Part shown: piece by piece, positions 1 through 12,700 of the stretch
How positions within the stretch are numbered: the first letter of the stretch is position 1
Layout of the letters: every line of letters begins with the position of its first letter
Assembly: GCA_002633005.1 (NCBI GenBank)
Contig: NMRA01000595.1
Coordinates: forward strand, 99,438-163,437
Length of the DNA: 64,000 bases
Direction of reading: 5' to 3'
From: Phoronis australis
Lineage: Eukaryota > Phoronida > Phoronidae
Made by a program: the position numbers and the translations under genes
Notes under the pieces: generated by a model
Seen by the model: the letters and a program-made list of their open reading frames with translations, nothing else
Database searches by the model: none
Told to the model about the DNA's origin: nothing

Positions 1-125
1 CTGCCTTAACTACTTCATGGTAGTCTGCCTTAACTACTTCATGGTAGCCTGCCTTAACTACTTCATGGTAGTCTGCCTTAACTACTTCATGGTAGCCTGC
101 CTTAACTACTTCATGGTAGCCTGCC
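1..125. repeat. 24-base minisatellite
   Basis: Five consecutive copies of a 24-base unit (beginning CTGCCTTAACTACTTCATGG) alternate between two variants at the last base, then the array decays after position 120. It starts at the window edge and so may be longer. No coding role is visible. Confidence 0.95.
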
Positions 126-2373
126 CTTATCTGCCAGCTGGCTCTTGCATTGTTCTGTCTATAAGTCTATAAGTCACCATGATTGTGGTAAATACAAAGT
201 GTTACCACTCAACAATCTTCAATGTCCAGCAAGACGAAATTTTGCATTTTGGTTTAAAAACTGATGTATGATGTTTTTTTTACATTTTTCACAAATATTT
301 TTAGCTGTGAATGCGTATTGGAAATCTCATGTTATGTTTCTGTCATTTGCACGTGTTATGCACAAACATTCCCATTCTCATCTCAAGCTTTAAATGTGTT
401 GAAAATTTGAAACTGTGTTGAGTAATATATATGAGCAGTATTCTTATATTGAAATATAGTTTTTTACTTTATGTGTACTAGTATTTTGTAAACATTGTCT
501 TTATGAATATCAGATGCATTCCACTAAATGTACTTAAAATCCATTTATGAACTGCTGTTATCTGGGATGCATTTTTATCAGCTGTGCCCATGAAGACATT
601 CTGCTGTGTCTCGCCATTTGAAGATGCATAGTGTTTACTGAAACCTTTAGGTGGAATTGAAATCTTCGGGGTTGTAATGTGTTAGTGAGGGATTGTGGGA
701 GCATCTTTTTATGTGGGAAACCGTGTTGTACTCAATTCAAACTGTATGTCAGAATGTGCCACTTGAAACAATGTTGAGTATTCCCTGGGTCTTTACATCC
801 ATTATACTTTGATTTGTGATCTCTGTATTTTGAATTCATATTCGTATTTTCATTGTGAACAACGATTTTGTGAATTGTCACTTGATACACTCTTAACAGT
901 GATTAGTCGTGTTTTGATATGGTCCTGTCACTGGATAAGGCGGCATTCTGTCGACTTCAATTTTTAAAAAAATGTTAAGAACAAAATTTGTTTGTTCAAT
1001 TTGTTATTAGCTTTAAACACCAAGGCAACTAGTTTATAGAGAACTGATGAAGATTGTGCTTAAACTGTTTTTTTAATTAAAAATAATGTTATTTATTTAC
1101 TTTAGTGCACGGAGCAGTTGGTGATAGTTATTCGCCAGTCCACAACGAAGTTATTTTCTTTATAATGACTGCATACTGTTATATTCATCAGTTTAGGGCA
1201 ATGTTGTGTGGAAATGGAATTTTATTTTCTCAGTAGGCAGAACCAATTTAGGAAAAAATTCACTTCATTGTCAACGTGGCCTTCACAGTACAGCTGTGAC
1301 CAAATTTTTGTGTATGATAAAATCTCGCTAGTTTAGTCGCACAATATTGCAGGCAGGTGAAATTTTGTTTTCTCATTTTTTCGTAAAAGACATAATGCAG
1401 AAGCGTAATGCTTTATGGTGTTCCAAGTTTCGAATGACAGCTACCAGCAGGCAATGTTTTGGAAAATTTAACAGCACTGGCTTGAAAATTAATAAATGGC
1501 AATATTTTTTTGTCCAATATTGGTGAGAATTTACAAGATTTTTGACAATTTTGTGATACTTTAACGTTGAATTTGCAAACATTTTTGAAGCTTCTTGTAT
1601 CATGTCATGATGACTCTATTTGTTGGTCATTCTCGTGTCACCTTCCACATATTCCGAATTCTTTGGTGACTGCAAGTCCACACTCTCGCTCAACCAACTT
1701 GGAACACTTACAAGCATTTGAAAGCCATCAACTTCTGGAGTTAGTTTGTTTTAAACTGGAGAATTTTTAGTTTGGTTATTGCTGCAAAAAGTAGATTTTG
1801 GAAGTTTTGTTATGTTACATGATGTTGCATACATTCCAGTGTGCAGGTTGGTTTATACTGGGATATTTTCTGGAAGTGATTGGTTTTAAATATTTAATTG
1901 CGTTTGTCATTTTATATAATGTCTAGTCCATCCACTGAGTGATAATATATGATTTATATTTCATACCAATTGAATTATCTTAAACATTGAATTGTTAGTT
2001 ATCATACTGCTGTTAACTAACATGATGTAGACGCCCAGTGACTTCAGTTCTGGGGTCTTGAAAACAGTGTCTATGAAACCTGCAGTCTGACTTGTGACTG
2101 AGATTGCAAAATATTACTAAGCACTCAAGTCTGTGAGCTAAAACAAGTATTGTTTACTCCAAAATGTTACAGCTTGAAAAATGTGAGAAAGACATCTGAG
2201 TGTTAGAAAAATACCTCTGTTTATTGTAAAAAGGTATCTTTTCTCATGATTTTATGCTGGTTTGAGAAGACACACAGAATATTTAGTTGAATTCCAGAAA
2301 CATTAGATTGAGACTGATGAACTTTTGAAATTGAAACTCTTAAATGCAAAGGAGAAGATAAAAACACATTAAA
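126..2373. other. AT-rich stretch without recognisable exons
   Basis: I see no exon with homology to a known protein and no long open frame on either strand. The composition resembles 3' UTR or intergenic sequence. It could be the 3' end of a plus-strand gene lying to the left, because plus-strand poly(A) signals follow at about 2374-2399. Confidence 0.5.
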
Positions 2374-2399
2374 AATAAACAACATTTATTGACAATAAA
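2374..2399. terminator. clustered poly(A) signals on both strands
   Basis: Plus-strand AATAAA occurs at 2374-2379 and 2394-2399. Minus-strand AATAAA (TTTATT on plus) is at 2385-2390. This fits the end of AXDND1 on the minus strand, giving a 3' UTR of about 1.05 kb, and possibly the end of a plus-strand gene from the left. Cleavage sites cannot be seen directly. Confidence 0.4.
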
Positions 2400-3434
2400 T
2401 AGACTCTAATGACATCACGTAAATATATTATCAGTAAACTGGGAAAATACTGACAATGAAAAAATCAGCAGGTGAATGTTGAGCGTTAAATTGTAAAACT
2501 GAAATTAAAAAAATCAGCGTTCTTGGCTCATTAAGAAAGTACACAATTGGTAAACTGAATACTTTAACTTAGCAAAACATTCTTTGGTTAAAAACAAAAC
2601 CCATCAAAGCATTTTTTCCGTTTGTCAATGTCGTGACAAATCTTAAGGCAAAATTTTACTGTATCTGGTCAAAATGTGCTGATTTTCGATGGTGGCTGGT
2701 CTTGATGGTTACAATCCAAGGGCGACATCCTTTGGAGCCGGTACTTAAAACTGAGCTCCCAAAATGCTTAAAATTGGTGCATACAGAGTAGCAGTCATCA
2801 TCTGGAATGTACTTTATAATCGGATCCCTTGACTACAATAGCATTAACAGGAAATTATTTCTGACGAAACCTACAGTAAAAATTAGAACCGTGACCTAAG
2901 CCTAAACTCAGACTGACAATGACAAGGTACGACTCACGAGTTCAAGATCCTGCAAGTAGTTGAACATTTCAGGCTTCTCAAATCAGGCCATGTCCAAAAA
3001 ATAGTGGGATGGATTGCGTACAAGCCATCCTGAACTCAAACTTTGTGTCTTCTGCAAGCACAATGCATGAGAAGACACTGTCATGCGTGGTGTCAGTAGA
3101 CTTCCAACTGCATCACACTGGTCTACAAAATGGGATTGTCCAAATGCACTTTGCTATTTGTGCCACCGACCAACTGTAAATTAGGCTGATCAGAGAACCA
3201 CAACATGCTTACAAAAGTAGTTGCATACAATAATGGCCAATTTTAAAAATTCAAAAAAGGACCAATCACAGACCACTTCAGTCATATTTGCATAATACAA
3301 TACAGAAGTAAACTGCTACACGTTTAAAAAAATACCATTATCCATGACCAAAAAAGTCTCTGACAAGCACAACTATATCATTTCATATACACAGGACGAG
3401 TGGTTACACATTGGATGGTAAACAAACATAAATG

Positions 3435-3440
3435 TTTATT
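3435..3440 (-). terminator. AATAAA overlapping the AXDND1 stop codon
   Basis: On the minus strand the stop codon TAA lies inside an AATAAA hexamer. If used, the 3' UTR would be only about 10-30 bases. A second candidate set lies about 1 kb further on, near 2385. Confidence 0.3.
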
Positions 3441-3706
3441 TCCGTTTTTTAGCGCTGGCTTTCCCGCCTTTTTTCTTTCCCTTCTGTTGTTCCGGCTCCT
3501 GCGCCTTTGGGTCCTGCTCCTCAGCACCAGGGGCTGCCACCTTATCCGGTTGCGGTGACTTTGGTCGCATCGCGTCGAACGGGTCTTTTCTATCCTCATT
3601 CGCTAGGGTGCGCTCGAGTGAGCGGACCTTCTCAAGTGCCTCCCTAAGCTGAGTGTCGAGTTGGGCCGCTTTGTCCTCCGCTAGATTTGCCCTTTCTTCA
3701 GCATCA
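3436..3706 (-). CDS. AXDND1: AXDND1 terminal exon: coiled coil and Lys-rich tail
   Basis: The exon enters in phase 2 and continues the preceding exon's leucine heptads: LDAEERANLAEDKAAQL followed by LREALEKVRSLERTL, a clear coiled coil. It then passes through a Pro/Glu/Gln-rich linker to a basic end, KGKKKGGKASAKKRK, and a TAA stop. A C-terminal lysine-rich tail of this kind often binds acidic surfaces such as tubulin tails; that is inference only. Confidence 0.85.
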
Positions 3707-6700
3707 CTGGAAGTGTAAGTGTAGACACTCGGTGATAACAGTTCAGTCAATAAAGAAAAAGAATTAAGAATTGAAAAAGAGTTATAACTTACAGCCACTC
3801 AATACAGGAGTCTCACATTTTGAGAACCAGTTTTCTACACTGAATAATGGACAATCAAACTGGTTCTCAAAATCTGGCATCCCTGTAAGTGACAACTGCC
3901 AGAGAATCTTTTATCAATCTGTTCTGTTTGCACAGAAAATTTCAAAGCAGAATGTTTAAACGTTATTATAGTCATTTGCATTAATTAGTCAAAGAAAGTG
4001 ACTGCAGAACCAAAGTGTGGGCATTGTGCTGAGGCTCCTTTAAGGTTTAATAAAAGACTGCTCTGCAAATGCTGAATATTTCAAAGCTTAGCATGAAAAT
4101 TTACTGTTTCTGTTCACTGGATGAAGAGCACAACTTGTGTGGCAAAAATGAGCAAAACACAATTTTCAAAATCAAACGGACAACATTGAAATTTGACAAA
4201 GTTTTGGCACACAAAAACGTTATCAAACACCTGTTTCAAAAACTTCAACAAGTGTTAATTCATGCACTTAGTCAAAATCACGGCAACTTAATGACTGCAA
4301 GTCCAATACATATTATATTATACACTCCGAAAAAAGAAAATTGCTACAAAAAAATTCGACCTAGCTGCCAAATAATTCTGGCAACATATTTATTCGAGTT
4401 TGTAAGAGTCTGCCAGAGTTCTGTCGAAGTCTGATTTGTTTATTTGCAGAACCACGTTGTATAAAGTCCCACTTGCAGTTTAAAAAGGAAACCAATAAAC
4501 ACCCTTGAAACTTGATCATTTTGACGTAATTTTTGGCTCCTTTAAGGGACCAAAAATCATAAATCTACTTTTATGTTTAGGCAAGTACCACATACACAAG
4601 CAAAGACTTCCATGTTTTGCACTTTTTAAACATTTTGTTTTTGATTACTACAAAGTAGAAAAGGTTATGTACTATAACCAGTGCAGGTATCTCGACTTCG
4701 AGGAACGATGGGCCCCTCTAGCACCTTTATTTTAATTTATACTACATACAACCAATGGCCCCCCTGTGTATGAATGTGAGCGTGACTGTGCGCGCGAATG
4801 TTTATACTGTTTGGCTTTATTATATTTGCATTACGATAACAATAAAACTTTTTGACAAAAAAAAAATAAAAAATAAAATGAAAAATAAACACCCTTCATC
4901 TCCATTGTTGCAAGACAACAAAGAAAATGTAAAGTGTGTCACGACATGAACATGAACATAGCTGACAATGTAAAGTGTGTCACGCCATGAACATGAACAT
5001 AGCTGACAATGTAAAGTGTGTCACGCCATGAACATGAACATAGCTGACAATGTAAAGTGTGTCACATGAACATGAACATAGCTGACAATGTAAAGTGTGT
5101 CACGACATGAACATGAACACAGCTGACAATGTAATGACGTGTAACTTACAGTAACTGAATCTGCAGATCGTTGACAGACGCCAATGCCTCAAAGGCTCTC
5201 TTGGTATTGGGCGTCTCTGCGCGCCCCTCCCCAAGGGCCATAGGTGGTGGGGACACAGGCTTAGTGGTTATGTCCTGAAAACCCCAAAAAGAAGACGGAT
5301 AAGACTACCATGTTTATTTTTGATGAACTTGTTAGAATGATTTGATTTCAGCCTAATGCATAAATTAAAATGTTAACTTAATGTAGTCAACATTGGATAG
5401 TAAGTAGTATGCACGATGTTCCAAAGGTAACAATTGAGCTGCAGAACTAATGGTGTTAATCCAACTAACCCTGGACATGGCCAAAATAATAGAATAGGGT
5501 TTTTAGAACTGAAGCCACAATGAATTTTTGTTATTTGTGCATTTATGCCCAAAGCAGTCACTGAAGCGACGGTGAATCTCCTTTCAATCAGATTCCGTGG
5601 TCCAGTCACGCAACAGACTGAACTACCCGCATTCATGCATCTTTAGAAAAAAATTCCTAAAAATGACGATTTTAAGTGGCTTCAAGATGAGTGAACCACT
5701 GTTCTTTGCATCAACAAAGACCTGCATGGATTGGAATCTACGGCACGAAGAGGCTGACTTCCATTTCATGAACACTTCATCTAATCCTGAATACTCACCG
5801 AGGGAATTACTTCCTTTAGTTGTTTTATATGCGTGTTGCTGTCAAAGCCAATGACTTCAAACTTGCGCTGCGTCTAAAACAGGATCAAAAGATAAATTAA
5901 TTAAATTACACAAAATCAACTTGGTTGTTGCTGGCTCACCGCTCATTGTAAAATGTCCGGATATTTTGAAACACAAATCGAGAACTTGCATTAATCGTGT
6001 ATTAGAAATTAAACTGGGCATTAAAACTACTCACACAATCTGTCATGTGGTCAACCAAACTAATTACAATTTGTGCAAGAATGTCTGCCAGCCCCATATG
6101 TAATGTAAAAACTAAAACCTAATGAGTATCTGGCAGAAAAACGCATTAAGGTTTAAGAAACTTCATCGCAAAATGACAAAGCTTACTGTACAATGACCTA
6201 ACTAGGTATTACCATGGGAAATCAATAGAACTGGTAACAGATGGTAAACACATCACAGTCCGTAAGAGCTCAAAGCATGCAGCGTCCACTAGATTTCAAA
6301 CCAGATGACAAAACCTCATTCAAAAACCTTCAAGATCGCCCGTGAATCAGTATCTTTTGAAAAGAGATATCATACTACTTCATAATGCCACACAAAACTC
6401 ATTCCAAACTGAAGCAAAATCACCCTAAGCAACTGAACGTCACTTACCATTTCAGTGTAGGTAAATTGGAATAAACCCTAGACAAAGCACAGAAAGTGTT
6501 CAATGTACCAATGAAAAGCTCAATTTTATATCGCAAACATTATTTGGCAACACCACTCTTAGGACAAGAAAATCAATAAGCGGATTAGAAATCAGCACAT
6601 TCAAATAGAGAAACAATACGGGCAGGCTTTGAAAGAAATTGTGGGGCTCATTATCTTATCCACTCAAGCAATCTAATTCAGTCAAACACTTTAGTCAGTG

Positions 6701-9700
6701 ATTAATTTTACTAAACAGGTAGCATTATAGAGAACTATTTGAATGTATTATAAGAATGGACCTCTACCTCACAAACATGTGGTTGTCTTTTGTCGTAAGT
6801 TGATTTAAAAGGTCATTTGTTTCAATCACTGACAGGAATAAGTACAAGTTCTCAGAGGCTGCCCACCACAGTGATTTTAGTGGCATTTCTAAATTCCACA
6901 ACCGGACGCAAAGTAAATCATGAGTGTTAGTCCAAAACCCGTGCCATGTTAATAAGACTTGAAGGTAGACTGTAGAGTTTCAGGTGCGTTATCGTGAAGA
7001 AAAAATGGTTAAAAAAGCTGTATATATGCAGCAGAAATAGAATAAGACCTACAGGCTCAGGTTCAGTTTCAGCAAGCTCTGGTTCAACATCGTCCAATTT
7101 CTCTTCTTGCTGTTCACCAGCATCTGTCTGCTTCGATTGGTCGTCTGCTGCTGCTGCCATTTGCTCATCACCAGTGGCGACTTCTGGTGGCTGGGCTTCA
7201 TCAGCACTGTCTGGTACCTGCTGAGAGGTCTCTGCGGGTGTTTCCTCCTGGGTAATGTTATCGGCAGCAGGGGGCTGAACGGATTCTACTGGCTCCTTTA
7301 AAAAACAAAAAGCTAATGAATAATTCAACACACAGCCAGTGGACTTTTTGGCGTTCTCATTGTGAATGGAGGGCATTGATCTTTAGACTCCTGGGAGCTC
7401 TGTGAACATTTTTTACGAGCTAACAAAATTCAGAACAAAAAAATTTTTTTTTCAGACTAATGTAATTTGCATATATCTTTAGTTATAAATAATATAAGGT
7501 GAACTTCATGCTGCTAAAATAATTACGTTATTTTTCAAATACAAATGTTGCAGAAGCTTGAAAAAGTTGGCTTTGGCCAGCAAAATGTACCTTGCAAATT
7601 TAAAGTATGTCCAGTAAATAAAATTTTTTCTACACAAAGAACATACTTTGCATTTCATTAATTGTAACATTGTTAAATGTCATATGCCTGGGAAATGACT
7701 AGTATTAGCCACACTGCTGGTGCACTATGTATGCTCCAACAAATTATTCGAAACAGTCTACTAACTGAATCTTTTAAATTTATTTGACGTGTACCTGTTC
7801 AGGTATTGGCTCCGGTACAGATGGCGCCGCTGTAGCATCCGTCGGCTTTTGCAGCTTCTCCTTGTCATGATACAACATGGCCGACTGCTGGGTGGTGGGT
7901 CGACTGTCCCACTCAGTGCCCTCCTTGGGAGGCTTGCCCAAGCCCAACGGGGACTCTCCAGTCAGCTCACAGATCAGTAACTTAGATGTGAACACCCACT
8001 CATCACACTCCACCTAGTGAGAGAAATAGGAACAACAAATTAACATAATTTATGTCAAAGACAAAATTTAATGTTACTACTGTGTGTTGAGACCCAGTGA
8101 CAAGTAACAAATGTCTGAACACAATTAAGTTCATTATAACACTTGAAATATGAAAGACAACCTCATTCTTAGATACAATCTGTTTTGAGTGTACTACTGT
8201 ATGCAACAACAAAGATTTAAATGTGAAAAGAGGTTTTAAATAACAGTACACATCAATTTTCCTTTAAAATTACTGAATCTTTGTTTTGCCATTGTTCACA
8301 ATTTTTTTCAATGAATAACAGTCTCAATTTAAACAACAAAATTATCCTTTATCAAGCTTGGGAGACTTAAAACCCGGCATTTCGGGGGGATACCAATCAA
8401 ATTTTCCACGATTATTGTCACAGAACACACGGATAAAAAACCCTTGACTTGAGATGTATATCATACAAAAATTGGAATGTCTAATTTGAATATAAGTCTT
8501 CTCATTTGCCAAACTCCAGCAACTTAACAGAAAAAGAGTACAAAAATCTTTCAGTCGACAGCAAAGTGTCTTAATGAAAAGATGTCAATATCTTAACATG
8601 TTCTCATGCTCAAGTGAAATAGCTGAACTTTCACCCAAGGTGCAAGACCAGCTCCTAACCGACTGACCTTTAACCTCTTAAGATCTCTATATTCTAGATC
8701 GGCATCTTCATCCATGTTGTCCATCTTTTTCTGCATCCTGTCGTTGACAATGCCGCCACAACAACTAGAGGACACACAGACAGATAACATATTCTAAGTC
8801 AACTAATTGCTAAATGTAGGTATTACTTGAAAGCAACCGGGGCCTGTACATAGTAAAGGTGGCTTTTGCAGTTTAATTGTTTTCATTCTTAAAACCGACG
8901 TTCTGTCTGGCCTCAATTGTTCCTTAACTGCTGAGACGTGAAGTGATTTCTGATTACTGAAAGACCTGACAGTTGGTAAATCCTTGAGACCATGTTCTAT
9001 ACACAAAGTGACAAGCCAACTTATAGAGCCTGGTTTCAAGCAACAACGTAATACTAACAGTAAGCCCTACTGAAACATTGGCTTACTTGGCCAGAACAAA
9101 GTGTCAAACACAGAAACTGGGCACGGTGCAAAATTTGTAAAGTCATGACTTATTGTTTAACCAAATAATAGCTGGGAGTGATAAAGGGAATCATGGTCCC
9201 CCATTTCATGACCAGCAAACTGTTATGTCTAATTGAACCTCTAAGAAGGCAAGGCATGGTTCTGTCGCGTGCTATCAATCAGAGAGGAAACATTACGTTT
9301 AACTTTAGTAACATGAACTGTACAACAGTTCCACACAGCATGCCTCATTTGACCATTTATTACATACAAGGGCAAAAAATAGCACCTGTCAAACAGAGGT
9401 TTTTGTACATGAAAATTGCTAGTTAAAACTGTGATTCTAATGAAAGGTAAATACTTTAATCAAGATGCACTTACGCAACAACAAACGTAGAGAACTTCTC
9501 GATCTCCATCGAAAGTGACTTGGCTTTCTCCTGGATCTGCGGCACGGTGGCGCTCCCTAGCAGTGCCGCCTCTCTCACTTCCAGTGAGTTAGTTTCCAGG
9601 TCAGGCGCCAGTCTTAGCAGGATTTGCACCATCCACTTCACCATCTCAGTGTGTAGACTCGTCACCTGCTCCACCAGCTTGCCGTCCTCGCTGTCGATCC

Positions 9701-12700
9701 CGTTGGTGGTCGCCGTCAGCCATTTCTGTGACATACGGAACACTTCGGCGATGTCCACTCTAAAAATACAAAAAGATCTCCACATGTCATTGTTCATACA
9801 TAGAAGTGCCATACAGACGTACACTGAAAGCCAGACATATCCCTTTAAATTGAAAGCGAAACACATACGACTGTCTTTATGAACATGCAATGCATCTGAT
9901 GGCCAAAATGTCGTTTTTTGTATCAATGTTATAGTTTAAAACTAACTATTATTAATAATACAGCTTTGAGATAATGAAAATCATGCGATACTGTCATAAC
10001 ACTTTGAAATACAGATGAGAAAGATCATTTTGCTTTGTGCTCAATGTGAGATTTTCATGTAGCAATCACGGAAAATGACAATAACAATTAACATCATTCC
10101 AATCAAAAATGCTTAAACAGGAAGTTGTTGTTTTCATAAAGCCAATCAGCCATGGGTGATGAAAACATTAATCTAAAACCTCAGCTCGCAGTTCCAAATT
10201 TCCCATTTCAAATGTGGCCTGCAGCTTGCCAATAATGACCTACTTCACCACTAACTAAGATATCCCTAGACAGACACCAAGTTGGCAACACGATACTCAG
10301 GTCTTGCATGTAGTCATCATAGCTTCAGTCAAAGCCCTTGTCACAGAAAATGTTACACAACACAGTGACTAGTGTACAGAGTGTATCAAATACTTTGCAA
10401 TGATTTAAATGTCAGTATTCTACTGAGGTAAAAAGAGGATCCCAGGCAATGGTGCATAAGCCATTATTCAACCTACTGTTGAATCTTTGTTTCAGATCTG
10501 TAGTATAAAGAGTTCAGGCAGTGCTATCACATCAGTAGTCACCTGGGCCCAGTTCCCAAACGATGGTGGCCATAAGAGTACACCGTATGAGCCATCCCGA
10601 TCCCAATGGTTATAGCTAGACCGTCCCCCAGATGAGATAGGTATGAAATGTTTGTTCTGCACTGCAAAACAAAGCCTGTTTGTGTCCCATGTGACCACCT
10701 ACTTTGCATGTGGAGTTTTCTTCTCACGTTCTTCTTCCTTCTGTGTGGTTCCAATCAGTGCCAGGGCAGCATCTACATTCATGGTCCAGTCATCCAGTAG
10801 CTAAAGACAGTCAAATAATTAGTAAATTAATACCTTAAGACTCATTCTACTACATCCAAACCAATGGTGAACTTATTTGCACCAATTTGAAATTCAAATG
10901 ACTGTTTTCTTGAGAATTTTGACTCATTGTGAAACATTTTCTGAATTCAAGGCTTAGGTGCCTAGGTGGATGGTGAATCAAGGAGCCACCTCAACTTCAT
11001 GCAAGGAACATAATTCGATCATCAATGTGCAGACTACTAGCTCCCTCTAGTAATGCACATTTATTCCTCTTTACAGATTGTCATTTTAATTTGCTTTCGG
11101 CCCAATTAAGTGACATCCTACAAATTCGAGCTTAAAATATTGAGCAGTTTTTATGATAAATGTTTTCATTCCAAGTCATTTCAATCAGTTCCAATACTAT
11201 TCAAGCACGTCGAGATATCGAGCATATCCAAAAGCAGCAGGATTAACAAATAAAGGAGCCCGTTCTTTCATATTTATTCGAGCATGTGCAGGGTGACTCA
11301 AGTTAAACTTTGTAAATACATTACCTCATAAAAGACCTGCCAATCCCTCTCAGCAATTGGTGTCCCCATGCTGGCCTGAGTCAACTTCATGTCCCATGCC
11401 TCAAACGAATTTGACAGCTGTATCAGGGCTCTAGCGACACCTAGAGGGATAACACAAAAACGCTGTCAACATAATTGCACCGAAGCTAGTTCAGTATTTT
11501 TGTTTTCCAAAATTACTCACTAAGGTGAGAAATACAGATTAATAATTAAAGCGCCATCTTGTGTTTCAACTGAAGGATTAAAGGAATTCTGAAAAAGCGT
11601 CCGAGCTAGCTCCATCCAAATGAAGCTTTTTGCTCACAATTATGTAAACTTTCGATAAGGCCTCATTCCATAATTTTCTTAATTTCAAAACTGTGAGAGT
11701 ACCAATTAAAACACTTATCATAACAAATTGTAAATACGTTACCAGAGCCTCCCTCTTACCGTTTTCCCCGAGAACAGCAACCTTTAACTGGGTCAACATC
11801 TCATCAGCCAAGTCGTGCATGTTAGTATTGATATCTTTGGCTACAGGTTGAAAATGAGAATAGAAAGCTGTGCCAGAATAATCCAAGGCCCAGGGCTCCA
11901 ACAGATGTCAGGACAATCAATGATATCGCAAAACTGATTGACAGTGCCAACTCTAGTGAAAGTTGTGTTAATGTTAAGCAATGGATATAACTAAGCTTTG
12001 TTTTTGACAATATGCCCAACATACAGATAACAAATGCTTTACTGACAAAATGTTTTACGATGTACATATTAAGAAGAAAATCATGCTTTATAGCAGTGGC
12101 GAGTCACAAAAATAATTTAATTCCTAGAAACTTCCGATTAAACTCCACCCATTCGGGCTTAAAGTCTCAACCTCTGATAAGACATATTTGTCAGTAAAGC
12201 AGGAAGAAAAAAAATCCAGTTTGCGATACCTTGCATTATATGACATTGTTGAAGGGTGGGCTGGCAATAGCACTCAGATGAGAGAGCAGTTCACACGATA
12301 TTTAATCACACAGTATCTCAAGGTTATAGTCTTATTTGGTGCAGCTCACTAACTTCAAATCAACTACAGTGTTCTAACACTCGAAAATGGTAGAAACATT
12401 AATTGAGAGGCAACTTTTATGATGAAAAACTTTCTAGTAACCGCAAAAAATATATAATTGTAAAATATTCAGTCATTTACAAAACGGCTCACAAAAAGAA
12501 ATTTGACTTTCAAGTTTGAGTAACATTCACAAAAACATAAAACATAAAATGAACACCAGAACCCAGGTGACAAAACACGCATTGGACTTTTTGTACAACG
12601 TAAAATACTAAAACAAAACAGTGAACAAAAAAGTTTGCAAACAATGCACTGCTGTATTTTTTCAATTCAAAGTTCTTTAATTCCACCAAGAATAAATTGG

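Noticed and set aside
1373-1770. Short open frames on both strands near the left end
   Set aside because: Under 80 codons, AT-rich, no splice partners and no similarity to known families.
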